Source: Paracoccus zhejiangensis (GTDB lineage Bacteria > Pseudomonadota > Alphaproteobacteria > Rhodobacterales > Rhodobacteraceae). From it: a DNA stretch of 64,000 nucleotides. Numbering within the stretch: the stretch's first letter is position 1; each line of letters starts with the position of its first letter. Location of the stretch: positions 62,001 to 126,000 of the forward strand of contig NZ_CP025433.1 in assembly GCF_002847445.1 (NCBI RefSeq), in the 5' to 3' direction. A program made the position numbers and the translations under genes. The notes under the pieces were generated by a model. It saw only the letters and a list, made by a program, of their open reading frames with translations, did not search any database and was not told where the DNA came from. Below are positions 28,120 through 36,888 of the stretch, in pieces.

Positions 28120-29994
28120 TCACAACTCATGCCCGTGATCCTTGCCGCGGGAGCGATGCTGCTCACCGACCTCCTGATCGGCCATCTTCTGATTGACCTG
28201 CCGGGCTTGGGCGAGGGTCATGCCGACCGACTGATGGGCTTCGCCGGCCGCTGCCACAGCCCGCGCGATAGCCCGTCGCTGACCCGCATCCGGGAAATCG
28301 ACGGCCAGGGCATTGGTGTCACCCGCCGCGATCCGCGCCAGGACATGCGCGCCATAGCGGTCGCGGAAATCGGCGCCGAAACGCTCTGCGTGATCGTCAT
28401 TCTGGAATTCGACCTTGCCATGCTGGGCATGCGCCTCGGCCATGGCGGACAGGGTACGGGTCAGCTTGTCGCTCGTGGCCTCCTGCTCGATCGGCACCGC
28501 GCGGGAAATGACACGCGCCGCCGCCGCATAGAAGGTATCGACCAGCTCGGCCGCCCTGCCCCGCCCGTCCTCGGAAGCGAGATCGATCTTCTTCGCGTCG
28601 GCCACAGCCAGAATATCGGCCTTGATCCACGCGCGCTCCTGCCAGGCATTCGCGGCACCGCTTTCCATCCGGGACTGGATCACGACCGGATCGAGGCCGG
28701 CCTTTTCTGCGGCCGCGCCGATCTGCGCCGTCATTTCCCTCGTGCCATCCGGTCCGATAACCTTGTGCCTGTCCTGGACAGTGATGCGGGTCTCGTCCAT
28801 CTGCGCCTGGTAGATGGCCGTGCGCGGGGCGTGATGCATCATCTGCGCGCCGCGCTTATCGCCCAGATCGCGTACGATCTCCGAGGCGATCCCGTAAAGC
28901 TCTTCGCGCAATTCACGCTGGTCCTGCACGGGCAGGCGCGAAATGTCCCTCTCGCTCTCCTCCAGCCAGGTCCCGAAGGCAGTGGCCAGATCGCCGCGAT
29001 TGCGGATGGTATCGAGGTCCATGACGATCTCCTGGTTGCGGTGATGGATGATGCCGCCCGCTTCAAGCAGCCCGGCCGCGGCTTCGATTTTCCGGGCCAG
29101 ATCCTCATCGCTGATGAGTGTGGCCATGACGGCGAGACTGCGCAGCACCTCGATATTGCGCTGGACCTGGTCGAGCGCATCGCTGAGCGCCCTGCCCTGC
29201 CGGCGGTTCTCGATCGGCGCCCTGCCCTCGCGCGCCGCACGCTCGATCTCGGCTCGCGACGGTCCATAGGTCAGGATGCCGCGATCCAGACGGCTGCTCT
29301 TGTCCAGAAACAACCCGTGCTCGCCGGCGATCCCGACCAGCCGTTCCTTCATGAAGTCGAGATTGAAGGCATGGTCCTTCGCCATGAAGAACCAGTCGCC
29401 ATTCTCCAGGCCCCGGTTGTTCACGACCACATGGACATGCTTGTTGACGCGATCCGTGTGCAGGGCCGCGACATAGGCCCATTCCTCGCCATCCGAATGC
29501 AGCCCGGACTGGAACAGCTCCATGCACCATTCCTCCACCACCGGACGGGCGCGCTCGGCGCTGACATCGAAGGGAAAGGAGACCAGCAAATGCGTGGTCT
29601 GGCCGTTCTTCGGATCGCCGGTCCATTCATCCGACCACTGATCGACGACAGCCTTGCGCTGATCGCCGTCCAGTGTCCGGGCCCGCGGGTCAAGATCGGC
29701 CATGTTGCCGAATACCGCCGCCGCCTTGGAAAACAGGTAATCCAGCTGATTGCCAAGCTGCTTGCCGGTATGGGTGCCGCCCTTGTGGATCTTCTTCAGC
29801 ACCACCGCATTCGAGCCCTGGGTGACGCGCCACAGGCCCGCTGCCCGCCCGGAAACCTTCGGCCTCGGCGTCATGAACCTGTCGAACGCGCGCGCAACCT
29901 CGGCCTGCTGGAAGGCCAGCATCCCCGCCCCGCCCTGCCAGATCGGAAACTCGATCTCGCCGATCAATGCCTCGGCCAGCCCACCCCGGCTCAT
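28120..29994 (-). CDS. VirD2-like conjugative relaxase
   Basis: Relaxases nick oriT and carry the strand through the T4SS. In this 624-residue protein the metal-binding histidine motif is HTDRVNKHVH at residues 179-188, with H186 and H188 as the HxH pair. A Gly-rich N terminus with VVLKKIHKGGTHTGKQLGNQLDYL may contain the catalytic tyrosine region. The remaining ~350 residues are helical and charged and may hold the secretion signal. The start overlaps the end of the accessory gene by four bases, so they are cotranscribed. This order and the HTD..H.H motif resemble VirD2/MOBP-type proteins. The candidate oriT lies just upstream of the pair. Confidence 0.9.
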   Translation of the reverse strand: MSRGGLAEALIGEIEFPIWQGGAGMLAFQQAEVARAFDRFMTPRPKVSGRAAGLWRVTQGSNAVVLKKIHKGGTHTGKQLGNQLDYLFSKAAAVFGNMADLDPRARTLDGDQRKAVVDQWSDEWTGDPKNGQTTHLLVSFPFDVSAERARPVVEEWCMELFQSGLHSDGEEWAYVAALHTDRVNKHVHVVVNNRGLENGDWFFMAKDHAFNLDFMKERLVGIAGEHGLFLDKSSRLDRGILTYGPSRAEIERAAREGRAPIENRRQGRALSDALDQVQRNIEVLRSLAVMATLISDEDLARKIEAAAGLLEAGGIIHHRNQEIVMDLDTIRNRGDLATAFGTWLEESERDISRLPVQDQRELREELYGIASEIVRDLGDKRGAQMMHHAPRTAIYQAQMDETRITVQDRHKVIGPDGTREMTAQIGAAAEKAGLDPVVIQSRMESGAANAWQERAWIKADILAVADAKKIDLASEDGRGRAAELVDTFYAAAARVISRAVPIEQEATSDKLTRTLSAMAEAHAQHGKVEFQNDDHAERFGADFRDRYGAHVLARIAAGDTNALAVDFPDAGQRRAIARAVAAAGEAHQSVGMTLAQARQVNQKMADQEVGEQHRSRGKDHGHEL

Positions 29995-30536
29995 GCCTCG
30001 GTCTCCACGAAGGTCTTGAACAGCCGCACCCCGCGGCGGCGCTGCTCGGCAACGACCGCCTGCAAAAAGGTCCGCAGCCTCGGCAGGCTCAGCCGCAGAT
30101 CGTCCAAGGCGCGCATCTCGCCCTTCGCCAGCTTGATCTTCCTTGTGTTGGCGGCAAAAGCGATCTGGTTGATGTTCACCCCGATCTTGTGCAGTTCATG
30201 CTTGATCGCCTCAAGTTCCGCCGCCTGTTCGGGCGGAAATTCGAGCATCCCGACACTCGACCGCAGCAGCGTGCGCAGCACATCCGACCGGCTCTCCGTA
30301 CCGAGCACGTCCTTCAGCCGGTCCAGTTGCTGCACTTCCTCCGGGGACAGGCGCACGGTCACGACGCTGCCATAGGTCGTGGTGGCCTCGGACTGACGCA
30401 GTTTGAGGGCCTTTTCGGTCTTGATCGCCTCGGGCCCAGCCCCGACAGCATCGGCCACCGTCGAAACTGTCCCGCCCGCCTTCACCTTGCGGATCGCCTC
30501 GGCCTTCTGCTCTCTCGTCAGCGATTTGCGAGCCAT
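29991..30536 (-). CDS. mobilisation accessory protein (MobC-like)
   Basis: The protein (181 residues from ATG 30536, preceded by AGGAGG) has an N-terminal basic/helical region MARKSLTREQKAEAIRKVKAG, a ribbon-helix-helix-like segment TYGSVVTVRLSPEEVQQLDRLKDVLG, and a C-terminal helical region with a MobC-like EAIKHELHKIGVNINQIAFAAN stretch. Such proteins help the relaxase open oriT. A much longer open frame extends upstream to 30809, but it crosses the candidate oriT and lacks a ribosome site. The stop overlaps the relaxase start. Confidence 0.85.
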   Translation of the reverse strand: MARKSLTREQKAEAIRKVKAGGTVSTVADAVGAGPEAIKTEKALKLRQSEATTTYGSVVTVRLSPEEVQQLDRLKDVLGTESRSDVLRTLLRSSVGMLEFPPEQAAELEAIKHELHKIGVNINQIAFAANTRKIKLAKGEMRALDDLRLSLPRLRTFLQAVVAEQRRRGVRLFKTFVETEA

Positions 30537-30599
30537 AAATATCCTCCTGACGACGGCAATCAGACGGCTTGTATACATTCCGCATTTCCTGCCACTTCC

Positions 30600-30706
30600 C
30601 CCTATGTGCCAGAGTAGCCCAGGATCGCGAGCATAACAAACAAATTCGCAACCAGGGGTTGCGCCCGCTGTCGCGATCACCGGGATGCTCGGTGCGGCAC
30701 ATAGGG
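30600..30706. other. candidate oriT: nested inverted repeats
   Basis: Three perfect inverted repeats are nested around one centre: ccctatgtgcc/ggcacataggg (30600-30610 and 30696-30706), gatcgcga/tcgcgatc (30623-30630 and 30671-30678), and cgcaacc-agg-ggttgcg (30647-30663). They lie about 65 bases upstream of the accessory/relaxase operon, where oriT sites usually sit. The nick site itself was not recognised. Confidence 0.6.
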
Positions 30707-31186
30707 TCCGTTTGCTTTGAAGAAAAACAACGCCGGCACACCGGCACCGCTGCAGGCGCCAATCTGGCGCCGTCGCCTGTGACCGGATGAACCGTGGGGT
30801 GATCTGCAACTTGCCGTGGGAAGCCCGTCAGTCGATTGCCGATCGCGCTGTTACCATTTGGGCCGTCACACAGGGCCTTTAGGAAAGGCTGGCGTTCCCG
30901 GTCGGCTGGCACTGCTGCCAGTCCTCCCAAAAACGGCACAGAGGCCCCTGCCCTTCGGCCAGAATCGATACGGATGGAACCGGAACCATGACAGATCGAG
31001 GCCATGACAGCGGATCGTGTGCCTGCGGCGCAGGATGATCCGTCAGAAGAATGGAAGGGGCGTTGCCCCTCGCCGCAGCAAGGGCAATCGACAGAACCGG
31101 GTCCTCGCCGCTGACGCGGCTGCGGGCCGCGCCACTTCCGTCGATTCCCCTTGTCGCAGCTACCCCCAGTCTCGGCGACGGCCAGA

Positions 31187-31210
31187 CCCCGAAAACGACT
31201 GTTTTCGGGG
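31187..31210. promoter_or_regulatory. 10-bp hairpin before the 31252 gene
   Basis: ccccgaaaac (31187-31196) pairs perfectly with gttttcgggg (31201-31210), loop gact. A second GC-rich gggg/cccc set follows directly. The structure is about 40 bases ahead of the gene at 31252. It may be a transcription or single-strand-entry element of the transfer region; that is inference. Confidence 0.45.
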
Positions 31211-31251
31211 CTGTCCCCATTGCGGGGTGCCCCATACCGGTGGAGGGGAAG

Positions 31252-31632
31252 ATGGCCGATGCAGCTGGACGGGATTGCAAGGAGATGAGCCCGGGACTGC
31301 GCCTGTCGCGTGTGGCGGACCTGATCGATGCGATCCATGCCTGCCATCCTGACGATGCCGAGCAGGTTCTGTCGGTCGTCCTGGAGGAATGGCAGACCGG
31401 GGCGCCCATGCCGCCCTTCCTTGACGCCATGAGCGATGCAGAGTTCTGGGCCCATGCCGCGACGTTCGAGGAGCTGCGCGCTGTCTTCTTGGCCGCAGGA
31501 CGGAAGCTGGCGCGATACCCGCTCGGGCCGCAGGGCCGGATGCGCATGATCCGGAGATTGATGGAAGGTCTGAGTGATGGCGAACGGCAGGAGATCATCG
31601 GCGTGGTCTCTGCAGAACGCGATCCTGCGTGA
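31252..31632 (+). CDS. small plasmid protein, paralogue of the 33663-33989 product
   Basis: A 126-residue protein from ATG 31252, which has GGAGGGG just upstream; a longer frame to 31051 crosses the hairpins and is rejected. Residues about 25-115 align with the product of the minus gene at 33663-33989: LIDAIHACHPDDAEQVLSVV against LFDAIAACDRADAEFILSGV, and QGRMRMIRRLMEGLSDGER against RGRMRLMRRLLGEMTNEER. It is predicted all-helical, with no catalytic motif. Function is unknown; its position points to the transfer or leading region. Confidence 0.75.
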   Translation: MADAAGRDCKEMSPGLRLSRVADLIDAIHACHPDDAEQVLSVVLEEWQTGAPMPPFLDAMSDAEFWAHAATFEELRAVFLAAGRKLARYPLGPQGRMRMIRRLMEGLSDGERQEIIGVVSAERDPA

Positions 31633-32297
31633 TAAAGCACGATGGAGACACCAAGCCGGGATGTGCCGGAAGGGTTCGTTCTCGGAGGACCTGCTGTCAA
31701 CTGCAGGCCCTCGGTCGAGGTCGGCGAAAGCCACCCCCTGATCCGGTTGTCCCGGCGACGGCAGAGGGCCAGGATACGCGCATTCAGCGCCGACCTGCAC
31801 ACTGGTTTGATATTTGCTGAAAATCAGGCGGTGGCCCGCATCGCTGCTCCTCTCAGAGCCCGTCGCGGCCACCGCCTTTCCTTCCGTCCAGTTCCCGCCG
31901 GCGGCACTGCGCCGGACGGGAAACACTCTCGCGCATCTTCAGGCTCTTCCAGACGAGTGGAGCAGGATAGACCCCGCGCGAGACCCAAGCTCGACACTGC
32001 ACCGGAGGTGAGTTTTGCAGCGCGTTGGTGCCGATTGATTGGCTCTGGACTTTCCAACTCTACCCCAATTTCTGATTCAAAGCGAGAAGCCGGTTTGTCA
32101 CCTCCGGCTACAATTCTGTGTCACGGCTGCCCCGTCCCTGCTCCAGTCTTACGGCGATTGCGCGATCGATGGCGCGCCGGGTAGCGGGCCTCTCGATCGC
32201 TGATGGCACCATCGTCGGTCACAGCCTTGAACCTGCAACCTCGGGCTGACATTCGGACAGCTTGTCGGCGGGCGTATGTTCCCATTACGTTCCTACC
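31633..32297. other. intergenic region
   Basis: About 660 bases. Long overlapping open frames on both strands reflect the high GC content rather than genes. None has a ribosome site or family match. No repeat or strong terminator stood out. Confidence 0.35.
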
Positions 32298-32615
32298 ATG
32301 CCGTCGATACCCTCAACCAACAGATTCGCCAACCGCTCGATTCGCGACTGTGCCCGCGACCATATGCTCATCGTGATGCGCTGCGATCTGTGCGGCCGGA
32401 CGGTCAACTATTGGGCCGAGGATCTGGCGAAGGTCATCGATGACCCGTTTCACGAAGCGCATGTGCCGCCCTGGGGCTGCGGCCATTGCCGGATGATCGA
32501 TTACATGTCGATCCGCTGGCACCTGCCGAACGCACAAGAGCTGGCGGCAGGCTTGACCGTTCGCAGGCCGGTCAGGCAGGTTGTCAAATGGATCTGGCGC
32601 GATGAAAGGGTCTGA
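32298..32615 (+). CDS. conserved hypothetical protein with two CxxC pairs
   Basis: A 105-residue protein with MRCDLCGRTVNYWA and WGCGHCRMIDYMS, two CxxC pairs suggesting zinc binding. It ends with a basic stretch RRPVRQVVKWIWRDER. The N-terminal MPSIPSTNRFANRSIRDCA start resembles a small alphaproteobacterial family that I recall as annotated only hypothetical. ATG 32298 was preferred; a longer frame starts at 32262. The stop lies two bases before the apparent SRAP start, so they may be coupled. Confidence 0.7.
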   Translation: MPSIPSTNRFANRSIRDCARDHMLIVMRCDLCGRTVNYWAEDLAKVIDDPFHEAHVPPWGCGHCRMIDYMSIRWHLPNAQELAAGLTVRRPVRQVVKWIWRDERV

Positions 32616-32617
32616 CG

Positions 32618-33241
32618 ATCTGCAATCTGTATAATAACGGCACCACGCAGGAGATGATGCGCCGGCTCTTCCCCGGCGTGACGGACCGTGCCGGCAATCT
32701 GCAGCCGGGCCGGGTCTATCCCGACCAGCCCGGTGCGATCATCCGCCATGATGGCGACGGGTTGGAGCTGGTCACAGCGCGCTGGGGTCTGCCCTCGCCG
32801 AAATTCGCCCTGAAGACGGAACGCGACCCCGGCGTGACCAATATCCGCAATCTTGGATCGCCGCATTGGCGCCGCTGGCTCAGTCGGGACAATCGCTGCC
32901 TCGTCCCGCTGAGCGCCTTCGCCGAGCCCCGCGGCAAGGGGAAGGGCAACCAGTGGTTTGCCGCCACGAACAACCAGCCAATGTTCTTTGCCGGCATCGA
33001 GATCCGCGACTGGACCTCCGTCCGCAAGGTAAAGGACGGCGAGACCACGGATGATCTCTATGCCTTCCTGACTTGCGAACCGAATGCGGAGGTCCGGGAG
33101 ATCCATCCAAAGGCCATGCCGGTGATCCTGACGCAGCCCGACGACTGGACGGCCTGGATGAACGGGGCTCCCGCTTCGGAGCTTCAACGGCCCCTGCCCG
33201 ACGGATCCCTTGCGTTGCTGGACGAGGCCGAGCTGACCTGA
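32618..33241 (+). CDS. SRAP (YedK/HMCES-type) protein with apparent ATC start
   Basis: SRAP proteins form a thiazolidine crosslink to abasic sites in single-stranded DNA through Cys2. Codons before the first ATG (32654) read ATC-TGC-AAT-CTG-TAT, giving CNLYNN right after the initiator, the family's invariant N terminus. There is no ATG or GTG there; AAAGGG lies seven bases upstream of the ATC at 32618. Other SRAP landmarks follow: VTNIRN (in place of NARxE), CLVPLSAFAEPRGKG and HPKAMPVIL with the catalytic His. Starting at 32654 would lose Cys2 and give an inactive protein. Its length, about 207 residues, is normal. It probably protects DNA in the leading region. Confidence 0.85.
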   Translation: MCNLYNNGTTQEMMRRLFPGVTDRAGNLQPGRVYPDQPGAIIRHDGDGLELVTARWGLPSPKFALKTERDPGVTNIRNLGSPHWRRWLSRDNRCLVPLSAFAEPRGKGKGNQWFAATNNQPMFFAGIEIRDWTSVRKVKDGETTDDLYAFLTCEPNAEVREIHPKAMPVILTQPDDWTAWMNGAPASELQRPLPDGSLALLDEAELT

Positions 33242-33662
33242 CCGGATCGACGACTGGCCCTGAATACGTCAGCGATGCCCCCCGCACGGCGAGACTGCGC
33301 GATCGACAGCGCCGTGACATCCGGCAACCTGGCCATCACAAGCATCTCCGGCGGCGCGGATCAGTCTGGAATTGACCTCGACGAAACCGAGGAGCGAGTG
33401 ACGAAAGGGCATGGGTGTCAGTTCCAGAGAAGCCGCCTTTATCGGCGATCGCGAGGCCCGCCCGAGCGTAACCTGGACTGCTGCGGGAGCGCGACGTGAA
33501 GCGCATTGGATCCGTAGCAACCAGTCAAACTCAGGTGCTTCCGAAAGATCGAGAACGCATCGGAAAATTCACCCCCGGAATCATCCACAGAAATTGGGGA
33601 TAAGTCTCGCCGCCCAAAAGACACCGCTCGAGGCGGGGCAGGCATAAACAGTGCCCCAGTCT
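33242..33662. other. intergenic region
   Basis: About 420 bases between the SRAP gene and the convergent paralogue gene. Only short frames without support occur. It contains no strong stem or repeat that I could see. Confidence 0.35.
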
Positions 33663-33989
33663 TCAGCGCGGCAGTTCTGCCCGTTCCTCATTCGTCATCT
33701 CACCGAGGAGGCGGCGCATGAGGCGCATGCGTCCCCGTGCGCCAAGCCGGCGCTCGCTCAGGCGCGCGCCGGTGGCGAAAAAATAGGCCGTCAGTTCCGG
33801 CAATGTCGCAAAGGCCGCCCAGGCTTCCGCCTCCTCCTCGATGGTGGTCAGTGCGGGCAGCGGCGGGCCCGCGACCATCTCGGCCAGAACCCCCGACAGG
33901 ATGAATTCCGCATCGGCGCGGTCGCAGGCCGCGATGGCATCGAACAGGGCCTGCGTGCGTTCCAGGCGCGTTGGATCTGGGCCGGCCAT
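33663..33989 (-). CDS. small plasmid protein, paralogue of the 31252-31632 product
   Basis: A 108-residue helical protein from ATG 33989, with GAGGG upstream. It shares the DAI.ACD..DAE..LS.VL.E and GRMRLMRRLL blocks with the product of 31252-31632, on the opposite strand. It is the last gene of a minus-strand run 36199 to 33663 of small genes and an ArdC-like protein, so it is likely part of that unit. Function is unknown. Confidence 0.75.
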   Translation of the reverse strand: MAGPDPTRLERTQALFDAIAACDRADAEFILSGVLAEMVAGPPLPALTTIEEEAEAWAAFATLPELTAYFFATGARLSERRLGARGRMRLMRRLLGEMTNEERAELPR

Positions 33990-33999
33990 GAGCTGACCC

Positions 34000-34203
34000 T
34001 CACAGCCGGATCCGCGCGGCCAGCTCGCGCGCATCGTGCTGGTGATGAAGCCTGGCGCAACCATCGTCGTGGTGGTCGCGGCGCCGGGCCAGACCCAACC
34101 GGACGCGGGGATTGAGCCTCATGACGGCCGCCCGGATCACGGCGCCGCCGCCGGCTGAGATCAGCACGTTGAGGCGGGAATATCGGGCATGGATGGGCAT
34201 CAT
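34000..34203 (-). CDS. small basic hypothetical protein
   Basis: A 67-residue product, ATG 34203 or 34200, both preceded by GGGAGAGCA. It starts MMPIHARYSRLNVLISAGG and is rich in Arg and His in its second half (RRRDHHDDGCARLHHQHDA), which could bind metal or nucleic acid. It lies between two same-strand genes of the leading region. Family not recognised; coding is supported by the ribosome site and spacing only. Confidence 0.55.
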   Translation of the reverse strand: MMPIHARYSRLNVLISAGGGAVIRAAVMRLNPRVRLGLARRRDHHDDGCARLHHQHDARELAARIRL

Positions 34204-34223
34204 TGCTCTCCCATGGGGCCGCC

Positions 34224-35120
34224 TTACGCGGCGGCCCGGTTGGTTCTGTCCAAGAGACCCGCGGGGGCGGTGCGCATCAGCCAGTCGGCGGCTTTCTGCG
34301 CCTCGGTCGCGGCCTTGAAGATGAACCGCTTCTCGGACTTCAATGCCCGCAGCCAGCTTTCCACATAGGCCGCCGTCTGCCCGAACTCCGGCGTCACGCC
34401 GATCTGCGCGCAGACCATGGCGCTGCCAATCTCGGCCACCAGTTCCTCGAAAGCGCGATCTGTGTGCCCGTTGAAGCGGCTGAACCGGTCCAGCCGATGC
34501 GCCGCGCCCGTGCCGTGGCAGCTCTCATGGGCGAGCGTGGAATAAAATCCGGCCGCATCATGAAAGGTCCCGACCGGCGGCATGTGGATGAAATCGCCCG
34601 CCACATCATAGAAGGCTTCCGGTCGGTCGCTGCTGCGGCGTTCAATGCCGGTGGCATCAAAGAAGGCTTCAAGCGCCGGGTCGGTCTCGGTGCCAAACTC
34701 GCGAGGCGCCTCGGCGGGCTTGCCCTGAAATTCTTCGGGCAAGCCGTCGATCTGATCGGCATTGAAAACGCGATAGGCTTTGGCATAGCCGAAGGTTTTT
34801 TCTTCGCCGGTCTCGGCATCCTCTTGTTCAAAGGTGCCGTATTTGACGACCGTGGCGGATGTCTCGCCCTTGCGGACCTGCGCACCGGCCTCCTGGGCCT
34901 GCCGATAGGTGAACCAATGGGCGCTGCGATAGCCCTGTTCAGCCGCCCGCGCCCAGAGCATCAGGATATTGATGCCGCGATAATACTCGCCATTGCTGCG
35001 GCGGGGAAAGGGAATGCCGCCGGCATCGCCGGTCCAGGGCTGCCGCCAGACCGGGGTGCCAGCCTCGATGCTGGCCATGATCTGGTCGGTGACATGCTGA
35101 TAGACATCGAACTCGGCCAT
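34224..35120 (-). CDS. ArdC-like antirestriction protein with zincin domain
   Basis: ArdC-type proteins shield incoming plasmid DNA from restriction and help transfer. This 298-residue protein has the N-terminal single-strand DNA-binding-like domain (VTDQIMASIEAGTPVWRQPW, YRGINILML) followed by a zincin metallopeptidase domain with HESCH at residues 198-202 and a downstream EELVAEIGSA glutamate. Two ATGs at 35123 and 35120 compete; GGAGG is better spaced for the second. It overlaps the upstream zinc-protein gene. A GC-rich stem (34216-34237) spans the stop codon and could end the transcript or stall it. Confidence 0.9.
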   Translation of the reverse strand: MAEFDVYQHVTDQIMASIEAGTPVWRQPWTGDAGGIPFPRRSNGEYYRGINILMLWARAAEQGYRSAHWFTYRQAQEAGAQVRKGETSATVVKYGTFEQEDAETGEEKTFGYAKAYRVFNADQIDGLPEEFQGKPAEAPREFGTETDPALEAFFDATGIERRSSDRPEAFYDVAGDFIHMPPVGTFHDAAGFYSTLAHESCHGTGAAHRLDRFSRFNGHTDRAFEELVAEIGSAMVCAQIGVTPEFGQTAAYVESWLRALKSEKRFIFKAATEAQKAADWLMRTAPAGLLDRTNRAAA

Positions 35121-35320
35121 CATGCGCCCTCCTGCACGGGGCGTTCGACGGCGCTGACCTCGATGCCGCAATCGTCGCAGGTCTTGTCGTCAAAGACGTT
35201 CGACAATTCCCACTCCTGCGTCTCCACGTTCCAGCGGGCACAGGCGTCGGACAGAAAGTTTTCACCTCCGCAATGCGGGCAGTGAATGGTAACGGGTTGA
35301 TCGGGTTCAAGCGCGGGCAT
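35120..35320 (-). CDS. small zinc-ribbon hypothetical protein
   Basis: A 66-residue product, ATG 35320 preceded by GGAGG, with CPHCGG and CDDCG pairs about 35 residues apart, consistent with one zinc site. Its stop overlaps the ArdC start, so the two are coupled. It could bind nucleic acid, but no family was recognised. Confidence 0.7.
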   Translation of the reverse strand: MPALEPDQPVTIHCPHCGGENFLSDACARWNVETQEWELSNVFDDKTCDDCGIEVSAVERPVQEGA

Positions 35321-35543
35321 GGTCGACCTCCACGGCGAACACGACGGTTTCGCCCTCGACGCGATAGTCGATCTGGCGCAGCAGCACCTGTTCCAGTGCC
35401 TCACGCGGGACGCCGGGATAGGTCGCGGCGATCACGTCCAGCAGCTGCGGGCGATCTTCCTCGAAATAGTACCCATTGACACCCCATGCGATCAGGCCGG
35501 GGGTATGAACGAGGGATGACGATCCCAGGCGATATTCAGCCAT
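35307..35543 (-). CDS. hypothetical protein of the leading region
   Basis: A 78-residue protein from ATG 35543, which has a strong AAGGAGG; the longer frame to 35633 is rejected. The composition is mixed alpha/beta (GLIAWGVNGYYFEEDRPQLL, then LLRQIDYRVEGETVVFAVEV). It overlaps the next gene by 14 bases. No catalytic motif is seen. Function unknown. Confidence 0.65.
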   Translation of the reverse strand: MAEYRLGSSSLVHTPGLIAWGVNGYYFEEDRPQLLDVIAATYPGVPREALEQVLLRQIDYRVEGETVVFAVEVDHARA

Positions 35544-35812
35544 GTGTGGCCTCCTTTGCGACGGGCGGCGAGGTCTTTGCCCCTTTCCGCCAATGGGCGG
35601 ACCTTCCTGCTCTGCTTGTCTCGAAAGGCCCATGCCTTTCGGAAAGCAGGAGCGGGAAGGGCGTAGCCCTGCCCGCGGCCCTGGGGCTGACTGTCACGGG
35701 GTCGGGAAGGCGGGGTGGTGCGGCCCGCAGCGCGGCACGCGCGAGGACACGGCCCGCCTGGACGACGACGCGCAACACGCGCGGCGCTTGCCCCTTGACC
35801 GGCAGACGCAGG

Positions 35813-35904
35813 GATGCGTGGCGGATGAAACAAACAGGAAGGTCGTCGGGTCGGGGGTGAGCTGGGCCTGCCCGGTCGATCCCCCGGCACGGCCACCGAT
35901 CATC
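35813..35904. repeat. non-coding repeat shared with 60782-60879
   Basis: About 92 bases that resemble 60782-60879. Both begin gatgcgtggcgga, then share aaggtcgtcggg, ctgcc, gatccccc and gatcatc in the same order with diverged spacers. Both copies lie in gene-poor flanks. It could be a plasmid structural element or a decayed shared gene flank. Confidence 0.45.
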
Positions 35905-35980
35905 CTGGACCGCAAAAGCGGGCCTCCATCGATCTTTCTGGCCGCAGGCGGCCCGCGTGAGCGACTGGATGGAACGGTAA

Positions 35981-36002
35981 AGGGGCGGCTTGCGCCGCCC
36001 CT
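35981..36002 (-). terminator. 9-bp hairpin terminator after the 36008 gene
   Basis: aggggcggc (35981-35989) pairs with gccgcccct (35994-36002), loop ttgc, directly downstream of the minus-strand stop at 36008. A short T run (tttacc) follows on the minus strand. It fits an intrinsic terminator separating that gene from the unit that starts at 35543. Confidence 0.65.
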
Positions 36003-36007
36003 GTTGT

Positions 36008-36199
36008 TCACTCCTGGTCGTCGTCCCGTTTCGGGAAGGCGACCATGTCGACGCCGGGGAACATGTTGTGGCGGACCTGGATGGAGGTGATCTCGCCGGC
36101 GTCGTTGCGGTTGATGAAGAGGACACCGCAGTTGTCCCAGAACGTCTTGCCGTCTTTCTCGCCGGTTTTCACGCGGAGCTTCATGCTATCAAAGGCCAT
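36008..36199 (-). CDS. small plasmid hypothetical protein
   Basis: A 63-residue protein beginning MAFDSMKLRVKTGEKDGKTF from ATG 36199, with AGGAAAGGA upstream. It looks like a small single-beta-sheet protein (GVLFINRNDAGEITSIQVRH, then GVDMVAFPKRDDD). Isolated on the minus strand before the ArdC gene unit; a hairpin terminator follows its stop. Family not recognised. Confidence 0.65.
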   Translation of the reverse strand: MAFDSMKLRVKTGEKDGKTFWDNCGVLFINRNDAGEITSIQVRHNMFPGVDMVAFPKRDDDQE

Positions 36200-36888
36200 C
36201 TGGTTTTCCTTTCCTGCTTGGCGTTTCGATGAAATTTCTGGGACGGGGCAGGAAGAGGGCCGGTCAATGGGGAATTTGTCTTCCGCGCGGAATGGCCGGA
36301 GGCCAGGGGACATTCGTCATTGAAGGCCATAGGCCGTCCGGCGCGCTGCCCTGTCATATTTCATCGATAAGAAACGCACCCGCTGGAACGGACCGTGTTG
36401 GCCACGACAGCCAGCATCCGCAGAACCGTGAGCGAGAACGACGGCAAGACCGGGACCGGCTGCCCGTCACCGGTGCAACCGCAATGCCGCTGGGTAGCGC
36501 TGCGACCGGCGACGACCGCGACACCATGTTCCTGCACGCGAGATTTTGCCCCGTCCAAACAGGCCGACCGGGGTTGGCCAGGGGCGTTGATAGCTGCCCC
36601 ATGATCCGGTTGCGAACGCGACGGCAGAAGGGCAACCCGCGTGATCGGCCGAATGGGCCAAGACGCGTCACAGCGGCGCGGGCCCTGCTGCGCCTGCAAA
36701 GGTATCTGCAGGCCGGGCGGGAAGCAGGCTTTCGCTGCGTGTGCGAGCCGAGCCCTGCCAGACCGCGGAAGCGGACACTCCGCCAGGATCGCGCCGCGGA
36801 ACCCTGGTTCACCTGCAGGAAGGGCGGAAAGCGGACGGTCGGGTGAGCGGTGAGAACATCTTTCAGATGTGCCTACCGCCCCCGAGTG
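36200..36888. other. intergenic region without a called gene
   Basis: Nearly 700 GC-rich bases between the leading region and the sugar locus. Overlapping frames on both strands are probably GC-driven. I see no ribosome site, repeat or domain that would justify a gene. Confidence 0.4.

Noticed and set aside
28111..30375. A 754-residue plus-strand open frame
   Set aside because: It is the GC-driven antisense shadow of the relaxase and its accessory gene, whose motifs and ribosome sites are clear.
30537..30809. Upstream extension of the mobilisation accessory gene
   Set aside because: It would read through the nested inverted repeats, and the AGGAGG site favours ATG 30536.
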